From Lytechinus variegatus (lineage: Eukaryota; Echinodermata; Echinoidea; Temnopleuroida; Toxopneustidae), in NCBI RefSeq assembly GCF_018143015.1, contig NC_054741.1, positions 65,632,697-65,696,696 of the forward strand: a stretch of 64,000 bases of DNA. Direction: 5' to 3'. The stretch's first letter is position 1. Each line of letters opens with the position of its first letter. A program made the position numbers and the translations under genes. Below, in pieces: positions 23,807 to 34,744 of this stretch. A model generated the notes under the pieces. It ran no database searches. It saw only the letters and a list, made by a program, of their open reading frames with translations, and was not told the DNA's origin.

Positions 23807-24951
23807 CAGTGGCGTAACTACGGGGGGGCATGGGGGGGCACGTGCCCCCCCCCCCCAATCGGCTGGCCAAAAAAAAAAACGGGTAAAAGGAGAAAAAAGA
23901 GGGAGAAAGGAAAAGAAACGTAGTGGGGAAAGAATAAATTATTGTTCATTATAATATGTTAAATTACATTATGTAATGTTATATCACAAAAAAGCATTTT
24001 TTCATCACTTTATGAAACATTATTTGCTCAGGGCCTGTGTCACTGTTCGTGGTGCTCGCATAGACTGTTTAACGAGATCTATAGCCCTTTTGTACTAAAA
24101 CCTCCCGTTCTGTACACCAAATATATTTCCTCGCAATTCGAGTTATTGTTTTATGTAGTGACATTTGCTTCTTTTCATGACCACTTAAAGTGATTGCCCT
24201 ATTTTAAGGTCTTAATATAAAACATTTCCTGTCCGTGCTAACGTTCACATTAGTTGATTGGTGAGATGTCTGCTCTTCATAAATTCCTAAAACCAGTCCT
24301 TAAAATGTTAACTTTTCTGATCTCAATATGAAAAATTTTCAGCTCGCGCTTCGCGCTCGCATCATTTGGTAAGTGAAATACGGACGATCTTAGTGAATCC
24401 CTGCAAACAAGCCTCTTCAGGTCTGAATTTCTTAAATTTTCAGCTCGCGCTTCGCGCTCGCAGTATTTTTTATTAGTGAGATGCGTATGACTATGACAAC
24501 AAAATGTGCTTCATGTGTTTAGATGTAATTCTAACAAAATCAGCAAAGGATAGCATTATAGCATTAGATGACTATGATGAGTATACTCTTAATGGATTCC
24601 TAAAATATAGCCCTTAATATATCCCTGTTTGGGGTCAATATACACAAAAATTTCAGCTCGCGCTTCGCGCTCGCATTGTTTGTTTAGCGAGAGGTACGTA
24701 TCATGATTACAAAAAAATTGCGTATAATGTCCCTTTTTAGGTCTAAATATCACAAATTTTCAGCTCGCGCTTCGTGCTCGCATTATTTAATCAGTGAGAT
24801 ACATATTCGTTTAATGTCACTGCATGTCCTTAAAATGTCTCTATTAGGTCAGTATACCTGGCAACTGAGCGCGCTTCGCGCGCTCCCTAAGTGACTCAAA
24901 ATTTTTGCTGGTGCCCCCCCCCCCAACGCCGTGACCCACGGTACGCCAATG
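23807..24951. mobile_element. 1145-bp hAT-like non-autonomous element with GCGCTTCGCGC internal repeats
   Basis: Begins CAGTGGCGTAACTACGGGG; its right end reads CATTGGCGTACC in reverse complement. Both sides are flanked by the perfect 8-bp duplication TTCAGGTC (23799-23806 and 24952-24959), as expected of hAT transposition. The interior carries copies of AGCTCGCGCTTCGCGCTCG at about 24341, 24442, 24655, 24761 and 24868. It has no transposase frame. It sits inside another copy of the same kind (about 23640-25375), which has similar internal repeats. Confidence 0.82.
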
Positions 24952-25908
24952 TTCAGGTCATTATATAAAATTCACGATGTCGCTCGCGCTACGCGCTCGC
25001 AGTAACTAATAATTGAAATAAGTAAATTATCTATTTACATGGGTCTTAAAAATCCAATGTCATTAGAGTTTTCATTATTTGTTTTAGCGAGATACATATC
25101 CTGCGTGTCCACAATTTTCATAACTGAAATATTTTCAGCGAATTAGATACCCATTCAGTTCATGATGACAAAAAAGGTGCTTAGAACGTCCAGGTATCAT
25201 CCCTTCGCGCTCACACTATTTATTTGGTGAGATATCATCTTCATGACCCAATTAATGCAAACAGCTAGTCCTTAACAGGTCGCTTTTCAAGTCAGGAGGG
25301 ACACCATTATTTTGAAATAAAATTAGCTCGCACTTCTCGCTCGATTTAAAAAAATTGTGTGTCACCCCCCCCCCCACCGAGAATGTTATTTTGCCTCCTT
25401 ATAGGATAAAAACCCTTGTGCCATTATTGTTCCGGACCCCATCCGATAACACTGCCCCAAGCCCCCCAAAAAGTTCTGAAACTGGGAACAAAAAAGAAAT
25501 GACAAAAGGAAAGAAAGGAAAGGAAGATGAAAGATACATGATGTTCATTTTCTGCACACCATGTCTAAAACAATCTCAAAGTTGCTCGGGGCACAATCCT
25601 AAAATATCCTGTTCATACAATATGACCTCTCCGTTCTCCCTATTTTTTTTTCTATTCCCCCCTCATTTTCTTTGCTCTCTCTCCGAGTCCCTTTCCCTTC
25701 TCTCTCTTCTATTTCTTTTATCTTTTAAAGTTTTTATTGTTTTTTCATAATTTTGTATAAAAAATCAAATATAATTAATACAAGTAATATAAAAGAGTAG
25801 AATAAATGATATCTTTAATTTCATTTTCTCCCTTTCCTTTTTGTTTTTTTTCTACTCTTCCCATTGCCGGCACTAAGAGATAGGGAGGAAGTCGGGGTAG
25901 TAGTTCCC

Positions 25909-28900
25909 AATGCTCTAAATGGCCCATTATTCCCTTTAATTTTGTTAATTTAAGCCCCCTTAATGTGCATGCACCGGGTCAAGCAGGTGTTTATCTTGTT
26001 GCCCGAATCGAGTTCTACAAGTTAGGATAGGTGGTTACCCTGGCTAGGCCGTCGGGATATCCCTGGGGGCCCCTTGAAAAAAATACTTTTTTTAATTAAA
26101 AAATGGTCTAAATAGCCCTTTATTCCCTTTAATTTTGTTAATTTGAGCCCCCTTAATGTGCATGCGCCGGGTCAAGCAGGTGTTTATCTTGTTGCCCGAA
26201 TCGAGTTCTACAAGTTAGGATAGGTGGTTACCCTGGCTAGGCCGTCGGGATATCCCTGGGGGCCTGAAAAAAATACTTTTTTTAATTAAAAAATGGTCTA
26301 AATAGCCCATTATTCCCTTTAATTTTGTTAATTTGAGCCCCATTAATGTGCATGCGCCGGGTCAAGCAGGTGATTATCTTGTTGCCCGAATCGAGTTCTA
26401 CAAGTTAGGATAGGTGGTTACCCTGGCTAGGCCGTCGGGATATCCCTGGGGGCCCCTTGAAAAAAATACTTTTTTTAATTAAAAAATGGTCTAAATAGCC
26501 CTTTATTCCCTTTAATTTTGTTAATTTGAGCCCCCTTAATGTGCATGCGCCGGGTCAAGCAGGTGTTTATCTTGTTGCCCGAATCGAGTTCTACAGGTTA
26601 GGATAGGTGGTTACCCTGGCTAGGCCGTCGGGATATCCCTGGGGGCCCCTTGAAAAAAATACTTTTTTTAATTAAAAAATGGTCTAAATAGCCCTTTATT
26701 CCCTTTAATTTTGTTAATTTGAGCCCCCTTAATGTGCATGCGCCGGGTCAAGCAGGTGTTTATCTTGTTACCCGAATCGAGTTCTACAAGTTAGGATAGG
26801 TGGTTACCCTGGCTAGGCCGTCGGGATATCCCTGGGGGCCCCTTGAAAAAAATACTTTTTTTAATTAAAAAATGGTCTAAATAGCCCTTTATTCCCTTTA
26901 ATTTTGTTAATTTGAGCCCCCTTAATGTGCATGCGCCGGGTCAAGCAGGTGTTTATCTTGTTGCCCGAATCGAGTTCTACAAGTTAGGATAGGTGGTTAC
27001 CCTGGCTAGGCCGTCGGGATATCCCTGGGGGCCCCTTGAAAAAAATACTTTTTTTAATTAAAAAATGGTCTAAATAGCCCTTTATTCCCTTTAATTTTGT
27101 TAATTTGAGCCCCCTTAATGTGCATGCGCCGGGTCAAGCAGGTGTTTATCTTGTTGCCCGAATCGAGTTCTACAAGTTAGGATAGGTGGTTACCCTGGCT
27201 AGGCCGTCGGGATATCCCTGGGGGCCCCTTGAAAAAAATACTTTTTTTAATTAAAAAATGGTCTAAATAGCCCTTTATTCCCTTTAATTTTGTTAATTTA
27301 AGCCCCCTTAATGTGCATGCGCCGGGTCAAGCAGGTGTTTATCTTGTTGCCCGAATCGAGTTCTACAAGTTAGGATAGGTGGTTACCCTGGCTAGGCCGT
27401 CGGGATATCCCTGGGGGCCCCTTGAAAAAAATACTTTTTTTAATTAAAAAATGGTCTAAATAGCCCTTTATTCCCTTTAATTTTGTTAATTTGAGCCCCC
27501 TTAATGTGCATGCGCCGGGTCAAGCAGGTGTTTATCTTGTTGCCCGAATCGAGTTCTACAAGTTAGGATAGGTGGTTACCCTGGCTAGGCCGTCGGGATA
27601 TCCCTGGGGACCCCTTGAAAAAAAATACTTTTTTTAATTAAAAAATGGTCTAAATAGCCCTTTATTCCCTTTAATTTTGTTAATTTGAGCCCCCTTAATG
27701 TGCATGCGCCGGGTCAAGCAGGTGTTTATCTTGTTGCCCGAATCGAGTTCTACAAGTTAGGATAGGTGGTTACCCTGGCTAGGCCGTCGGGATATCCCTG
27801 GGGGCCCCTTGAAAAAAATACTTTTTTTAATTAAAAAATGGTCTAAATAGCCCTTTATTCCCTTTAATTTTGTTAATTTGAGCCCCCTTAATGTGCATGC
27901 GCCGGGTCAAGCAGGTGTTTATCTTGTTGCTCGAATCGAGTTCTACAAGTTAGGATAGGTGGTTACCCTGGCTAGGCCGTCGGGATATCCCTGGGGGCCC
28001 CTTGAAAAAAATACTTTTTTTAATTAAAAAATGGTCTAAATAGCCCTTTATTCCCTTTAATTTTGTTAATTTGAGCCCCCTTAATGTGCATGCGCCGGGT
28101 CAAGCAGGTGTTTATCTTGTTGCCCGAATCGAGTTCTACAAGTTAGGATAGGTGGTTACCCTGGCTAGGCCGTCGGGATATCCCTGGGGGCCCCTTGAAA
28201 AAAATACTTTTTTTAATTAAAAAATGGTCTAAATAGCCCTTTATTCCCTTTAATTTTGTTAATTTGAGCCCCCTTAATGTGCATGCGCCGGGTCAAGCAG
28301 GTGTTTATCTTGTTGCCCGAATCGAGTTCTACAAGTTAGGATAGGTGGTTACCCTGGCTAGGCCGTCGGGATATCCCTGGGGGCCCCTTGAAAAAAATAC
28401 TTTTTTTAATTAAAAAATGGTCTAAAGAGCCCTTTATTCCCTTTAATTTTGTTAATTTGAGCCCCCTTAATGTGCATGCGCCGGGTCAAGAATCGAGAAT
28501 CGAGTTCTACAAGTTAGGATAGGTGGTTACCCTGGCTAGGCCGTCGGGATATCCCTGGGGGCCCCTTGAAAAAAATACTTTTTTTAATTAAAAAATGGTC
28601 TAAATAGCCCTTTATTCCCTTTAATTTTGTTAATTTGAGCCCCCTTAATGTGCATGCGCCGGGTCAAGCAGGTGTTTATCTTGTTGCCCGAATCGAGTTC
28701 TACAAATTAGGATAGGTGGTTACCCTGGCTAGGCCGTCGGGATATCCCTGGGGGCCCCTTGAAAAAAATACTTTTTTTAATTAAAAAATGGTCTAAATAG
28801 CCCTTTATTCCCTTTAATTTTGTTAATTTGAGCCCCCTTAATGTGCATGCACCGGGTCAAGCAGGTGTTTATCTTGTTGCCCGAATCGAGTTCTACAAGT

Positions 28901-31900
28901 TAGGATAGGTGGTTACCCTGGCTAGGCCGTCGGGATATCCCTGGGGGCCCCTTGAAAAAAATACTTTTTTTAATTAAAAAATGGTCTAAATAGCCCTTTA
29001 TTCCCTTTAATTTTGTTAATTTGAGCCCCCTTAATGTGCATGCGCCGGGTCAAGCAGGTGTTTATCTTGTTGCCCGAATCGAGTTCTACAAGTTAGGATA
29101 GGTGGTTACCCTGGCTAGGCCGTCGTGATATCCCTGGGGGCCCCTTGAAAAAATACTTTTTTTAATTAAAAAATGGTCTAAATAGCCCTTTATTCCCTTT
29201 AATTTTGTTAATTTGAGCCCCCTTAATGTGCATGCGCCGGGTCAAGCAGGTGTTTATCTTGTTGCCCGAATCGAGTTCTACAAGTTAGGATAGGTGGTTA
29301 CCCTGGCTAGGCCGTCGGGATATCCCTGGGGCCCCTTGAAAAAAATACTTTTTTTAATTAAAAAATGGTCTAAATAGCCCTTTATTCCCTTTAATTTTGT
29401 TAATTTGAGCCCCCTTAATGTGCATGCGCCGGGTCAAGCAGGTGTTTATCTTGTTGCCCGAATCGAGTTCTACAAGTTAGGATAGGTGGTTACCCTGGCT
29501 AGGCCGTCGGGATATCCCTGGGGGCCCCTTGAAAAAAATACTTTTTTTAATTAAAAAATGGTCTAAATAGCCCTTTATTCCCTTTAATTTTGTTAATTTG
29601 AGCCCCCTTAATGTGCATGCGCCGGGTCAAGCAGGTGTTTATCTTGTTGCCCGAATCGAGTTCTACAAGTTAGGATTGGTGGTTACCCTGGCTAGGCCGT
29701 CGGGATATCCCTGGGGGCCCCTTGAAAAAAATACTTTTTTTAATTAAAAAATGGTCTAAATAGCCCTTTATTCCCTTTAATTTTGTTAATTTGAGCCCCC
29801 TTAATGTGCATGCGCCGGGTCAAGCAGGTGTTTATCTTGTTGCCCGAATCGAGTTCTACAAGTTAGGATAGGTGGTTACCCTGGCTAGGCCGTCGGGATA
29901 TCCCTGGGGGCCCCTTGAAAAAAATACTTTTTTTAATTAAAAAATGGTCTAAATAGCACATTATTCCCTTTAATTTTGTTAATTTGAGCCCCCTTAATGT
30001 GCATGCGCCGGGTCAAGCAGGTGTTTATCTTGTTGCCCGAATCGAGTTCTACAAGTTAGGATAGGTGGTTACCCTGGCTAGGCCGTCGGGATATCCCTGG
30101 GGGCCCCTTGAAAAAAATACTTTTTTTAATTAAAAAATGGTCTAAATAGCCCTTTATTCCCTTTAATTTTGTTAATTTGAGCCCCCTTAATGTGCATGCG
30201 CCGGGTCAAGCAGGTGTTTATCTTGTTGCCCGAATCGAGTTCTACAAGTTAGGATAGGTGGTTACCCTGGCTAGGCCGTCGGGATATCCCTGGGGGCCCC
30301 TTGAAAAAAATACTTTTTTTAATTAAAAAATGGTCTAAATAGCCCTTTATTCCCTTTAATTTTGTTAATTTGAGCCCCTTAATGTGCATGCGCCGGGTCA
30401 AGCAGGTGTTTATCTTGTTGCCCGAATCGAGTTCTACAAGTTAGGATAGGTGGTTACCCTGGCTAGGCCGTCGGGATATCCCTGGGGGCCCCTTGAAAAA
30501 AATACTTTTTTTAATTAAAAAATGGTCTAAATAGCCCTTTATTCCCTTTAATTTTGTTAATTTGAGCCCCCTTAATGTGCATGTGCCGGATCAAGCAGGT
30601 GTTTATCTTGTTGCCCGAATCGAGTTCTACAAGTTAGGATAGGTGGTTACCCTGGCTAGGCCGTCGGGATATCCCTGGGGGCCCCTTGAAAAAAATACTT
30701 TTTTTAATTAAAAAATGGTCTAAATAGCCCTTTATTCCCTTTAATTTTGTTAATTTGAGCCCCCTTAATGTGCATGCGCCGGGTCAAGCAGGTGTTTATC
30801 TTGTTGCCCGAATCGAGTTCTACAAGTTAGGATAGGTGGTTACCCTGGCTAGGCCGTCGGGATATCCCTGGGGGCCCCTTGAAAAAAATACTTTTTTTAA
30901 TTAAAAAATGGTCTAAATAGCCCTTTATTCCCTTTAATTTTGTTAATTTGAGCCCCCTTAATGTGCATGCGCCGGGTCAAGCAGGTGTTTATCTTGTTGC
31001 CTGAATCGAGTTCTACAAGTTAGGATAGGTGGTTACCCTGGCTAGGCCGTCGGGATATCCCTGGGGGCCCCTTGAAAAAAATACTTTTTTTAATTAAAAA
31101 ATTGTCTAAATAGCCCTTTATTCCCTTTAATTTTGTTAATTTGAGCCCCCTTAATGTGCATGCGCCGGGTCAAGCAGGTGTTTATCTTGTTGCCCGAATC
31201 GAGTTCTACAAGTTAGGATAGGTGGTTACCCTGGCTAGGCCGTCGTGATATCCCTGGGGGCCCCTTGAAAAAAATACTTTTTTTAATTAAAAAATGGTCT
31301 AAATAGCCCTTTATTCCCTTTAATTTTGTTAATTTGAGCCCCCTTAATGTGCATGCGCCGGGTCAAGCAGGTGTTTATCTTGTTGCCCGAATCGAGTTCT
31401 ACAAGTTAGGATAGGTGGTTACCCTGGCTAGGCCGTCGGGATATCCCTGGGGGCCCCTTGAAAAAAATACTTTTTTTAATTAAAAAATGGTCTAAATAGC
31501 CCTTTATTCCCTTTAATTTTGTTAATTTGAGCCCCCTTAATGTGCATGCGCCGGGTCAAGCAGGTGTTTATCTTGTTGCCCGAATCAAGTTCTACAAGTT
31601 AGGATAGGTGGTTACCCTGGCTAGGCCGTCGGGATATCCCTGGGGGCCCCTTGAAAAAAATACTTTTTTTAATTAAAAAATGGTCTAAATAGCCCTTTAT
31701 TCCCTTTAATTTTGTTAATTTGAGCCCCCTTAATGTGCATGCACCGGGTCAAGCAGGTGTTTATCTTGTTGCCCGAATCGAGTTCTACAAGTTAGGATAG
31801 GTGGTTACCCTGGCTAGGCCGTCGGGATATCCCTGGGGGCCCCTTGAAAAAAATACTTTTTTTAATTAAAAAATGGTCTAAATAGCCCTTTATTCCCTTT

Positions 31901-32819
31901 AATTTTGTTAATTTGAGCCCCCTTAATGTGCATGCGCCGGGTCAAGCAGGTGTTTATCTTGTTGCCCGAATCGAGTTCTACAAGTTAGGATAGGTGGTTA
32001 CCCTGGCTAGGCCGTCGGGATATCCCTGGGGGCCCCTTGAAAAAAATATTTTTTTTAATTAAAAAATGGTCTAAATAGCCCTTTATTCCCTTTAATTTTG
32101 TTAATTTGAGCCCCCTTAATGTGCATGCGCCGGGTCAAGCAGGTGTTTATCTTGTTGCCCGAATCAAGTTCTACAAGTTAGGATAGGTGGTTACCCTGGC
32201 TAGGCCGTCGGGATATCCCTGGGGGCCCCTTGAAAAAAATACTTTTTTTAATTAAAAAATGGTCTAAATAGCCCTTTATTCCCTTTAATTTTGTTAATTT
32301 GAGCCCCCTTAATGTGCATGCGCCGGGTCAAGCAGGTGTTTATCTTGTTGCCCGAATCGAGTTCTACAAGTTAGGATAGATGGTTACCCTGGCTAGGCCG
32401 TCGGGATATCCCTGGGGGCCCCTTGAAAAAAATACTTTTTTTAATTAAAAAATGGTCTAAATAGCCCTTTATTCCCTTTAATTTTGTTAATTTGAGCCCC
32501 CTTTAATGTGCATGCGCCGGGTCAAGCAGGTGTTTATCTTGTTGCCCGAATCGAGTTCTACAAGTTAGGATAGGTGGTTACCCTGGCTAGGCCGTCGGGA
32601 TATCCCTGGGGGCCCCTTGAAAAAAAATACTTTTTTTAATTAAAAAATGGTCTAAATAGCCCTTTTTTCCCTTTAATTTTGTTAATTTGAGCCCCCTTAA
32701 TGTGCATGCGCCGGGTCAAGCAGGTGTTTATCTTGTTGCCCGAATCAAGTTCTACAAGTTAGGATAGGTGGTTACCCTTGCTAGGGCTAGGCCGTCGGGA
32801 TATCCCTTGGGGCCCCTTG
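25909..32819 (-). repeat. Satellite array 3: ~36 units of ~193 bp (right arm, reversed)
   Basis: Same unit as arrays 1 and 2 but reverse complemented. The first core is at ~26056 and the last at ~32801. It is nearly uniform and entirely of the CACATTAA class; the TTTA variants and four-unit blocks of the left arm are missing. A few units have small indels (for example 28488, where most of one spacer segment is lost, and 32782, where CTAGG is duplicated). Confidence 0.95.
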
Positions 32820-33093
32820 AAAAAAAAATTAAATTAGAAATTTCCAACCCTTTTATTCCCTGACTTTTGTCCCCTAAAAAATCCTCGTATTAGGGGAAGC
32901 CAGCTATTTTATGGTTGCCCGTGTTGTGTTTCACCTTTTAAACCCCTAGCTAGCTTTCAAAACCCCTAATTTTTGAATATCGAATATTGAATATCTGTCC
33001 AACTTCACACGCGTTTGAATATCGAACCTGAATATCCAACCAACTTCACAGTTTGAATATCGAATATCGAATATCCAACCAACTTCACGCCGG
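32820..33093 (-). repeat. Right terminal inverted arm (unique part)
   Basis: Reverse complement of 1049-1316 with a few substitutions and small indels. It has the same three GTGAAGTTGG iterons next to the end and terminates CTTCACGCCGG at 33093. Confidence 0.85.
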
Positions 33094-33104
33094 TTCAGCT
33101 TCTA
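33094..33104 (+). repeat. Target-site duplication, right copy
   Basis: TTCAGCTTCTA, identical to 1038-1048. It lies 45 bp before the HGH1 start codon. Confidence 0.88.
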
Positions 33105-33148
33105 ATGAATTTCTCTCTCATATTATATGATATTTCCCCTTCATATTG

Positions 33149-33818
33149 ATGATGGCAGATGCATCAGTTATTGAAGAACTGATTCAGTTCTTATCAGTGA
33201 CAACTAGACCCGATGTCAGGGACACGGCACTCGCGCATGTGACTGGTACGACTGCAAGCAAAGAGGGGCGACTCACCATCGGGACACAGCTCTTGCCCGT
33301 AGCCGAAACTCTGGGGGAGCTTATCTGTTCGGATGCTGTACACGAATCCCACCGAGAGCAGGCTTATCATATTGTGGTCAATTTGTCATCTGAAGATAGC
33401 TTTGCAGAAAAACTTGCCCTTGACCTGTCGTACATATCCCATTTGCTGCAGACGATCATCAATCCTTCGAGTCCTTTTGCCAAGCAAGCATGCATGATTC
33501 TTAGCAACTTAACTCGAAACAGAGCTGGAGCAGAACGGGTCTTAAAAATTCTTCAATATGATGATGATGGAAGTCCAGCTGTTGGAATGAATAAACTGGT
33601 GGAAGCGTTTTGTAAAGGTTACAATAAGAAGAACTCGAGTCTTGACTATGTAGGACCTTTATTAGCCAACCTAACTCAGCTTACCGAAGCAAGAGAATAT
33701 ATCTTAAACAGAGAGCGATGCATTGTACAGAGGTTACTTCCATTTACTCAGTATAAATTATCAATGGCCAGGAGAAGAGGAGTAGCAACAGCATTGAGGA
33801 ACTGCTGTTTTGAAACTG
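33149..33818 (+). CDS. HGH1: HGH1 homolog, coding exon 1
   Basis: Encodes the N-terminal 223 residues of HGH1 (FAM203), an armadillo-repeat cytosolic protein. Its known role is to recruit the TRiC/CCT chaperonin to elongation factor 2 during eEF2 folding. Matches to the family include MILSNLTRNRAGAERV, YVGPLLANLTQLTEAR, CIVQRLLPFTQY and RRGVATALRNCCFE. Start: tandem ATG codons at 33149 and 33152; the TTG at 33146 is not needed. The exon ends at the donor CTG|GTAATG, leaving one base (phase 1). The giant foldback element ends only ~55 bp upstream, so the native 5' UTR and promoter are almost wholly displaced. The exon itself looks intact. Confidence 0.93.
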
Positions 33819-34372
33819 GTAATGATTGGAATTAGGGGGGAAAACCTTCAGAAAAGTTTTATTTATTACTTATCCTTGTCAGCAGTCGTGTTATTCGCAT
33901 TTAGTCACGTCTTTGTTCATCTACATGATCTATGAATGAGCTGTATCGTGATTCTGCATGGCAAAATTTAGGTTTTAGGCTCATATAAGTTTTCCATAAC
34001 TTGCATATTATTTTAGGTGATGACACTTGTCACTTAACGCTTTCTCTTAGAAGTACAATGATCTGTTATTTTCTACTTTTTCTATCAATAATGAAGTGAA
34101 AAATCAAGTAATACATTCTTGGATAAATTCTTTCTGAGAGAGAATTTATAGACATGGATGCACAAATAGATACTATTACTAATAGTATGAATATGTTTTT
34201 ATATAATTGCAAATTATAGTATAAATATTGTGTACATACATTCATAATAATTTTTTATCCTTATCCTTACATTTGCCAGCATCTCCATTCGATATATGGA
34301 TTATGGACCAAGTATGTTTTCTGAATTGATCCCTTTTCAAACTTTTTTTATATCCTTTCAACTATTACTTAG
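33819..34372 (+). other. HGH1 intron 1
   Basis: 554-bp AT-rich intron with a GT donor at 33819 and an acceptor CTATTACTTAG ending at 34372. No repeat recognised. Confidence 0.85.
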
Positions 34373-34563
34373 CATCTCATGAATGGTTGTTAGGAGATGA
34401 TGTGGATATCCTACCCCATCTCTTGCTTCCATTAGCTGGTCCTGAAGAGCTGAGTGAGGAGGATATGGAAGGATTACCGGATGATCTTCAGTATCTTGAG
34501 GAGACAAAGAAGAGGGAGGATGATCCTGATATTCGTGCTATGCTATTGGAAGCAATTTATCAA
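34373..34563 (+). CDS. HGH1: HGH1 homolog, coding exon 2
   Basis: Joins in frame with exon 1 (G + CA gives Ala) to read ASHEWLLGDDVDILPHLLLP, followed by LAGPEELSEEDMEGLPDDLQ. This aligns closely with the conserved HEWLLGxEVDILPxLLLPLAGPE block of HGH1. The exon is 191 bp and ends with ...AIYQ at CAA|GTTAGT in phase 0. The open frame continues 63 bp into the intron without similarity, so the donor is preferred as the exon end. Confidence 0.93.
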
Positions 34564-34744
34564 GTTAGTATTTTTTCATTCCTCTTTTTTTGTGCTAAAA
34601 ATATTTCAAATAGTGTTGAAATTTGAAAGAAAACTAACCTCTTGCATTATACCCCTATAAAAAAATTGTTAAGAATGTATGTAGACTTCTACTGAAAAAA
34701 TAACCCCTTTTCCTTATTAAAATAAGTTGATAGTTCTAATGATG

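Larger units (their letters stand above)
21904..25908. other. Central core of the giant foldback element
   Basis: A 4-kb non-satellite segment between the oppositely oriented arrays. 21904-22567 is AT-rich with no recognised feature. Then come the TTAA element (22572-23538), a nested pair of hAT-like elements (about 23640-25375) and a pyrimidine-rich tract (25620-25860). An open frame at 25355-25750 spans low-complexity sequence. No transposase-like reading frame was seen. Confidence 0.75.
1049..33093. mobile_element. Giant (~32 kb) foldback DNA transposon with satellite-built inverted arms
   Basis: The element begins CCGGCGTGAAGTTGG and ends with its exact reverse complement. The outer ~270 bp on each side are inverted copies (roughly 95% identical by eye). 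Next to them lie tandem arrays of a ~193-bp unit, on the plus orientation to the left (1317-4940 and 15170-21903) and reversed to the right (25909-32819). A core lies at 21904-25908. A second element at 4941-15169 is nested in the left array. Flanking 11-bp (or 9-bp) direct repeats mark insertion as one unit. The TSD length and long inverted arms resemble Mutator-type and foldback (FB, TU, Galileo) elements; which superfamily is not settled. No transposase was recognised, so it is probably non-autonomous. Confidence 0.87.

Noticed and set aside
1317-32819. CRISPR-like or rRNA spacer interpretation of the 193-bp repeats
   Set aside because: Units are head-to-tail without unique spacers, far too long for CRISPR repeats, and lie in a eukaryotic genome. 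No rRNA sequence is adjacent.
1049-33093. Long terminal repeats of an LTR element
   Set aside because: The arms are inverted, not direct, and no capsid, protease or integrase features were seen. Terminal duplications of 9-11 bp also do not fit.
1049-33093. Assembly artefact (inverted misjoin)
   Set aside because: Kept as a caution but not preferred: the arms have different unit content and number, and the 11-bp target duplication with a sensible gene order on both sides is hard to produce by misassembly.
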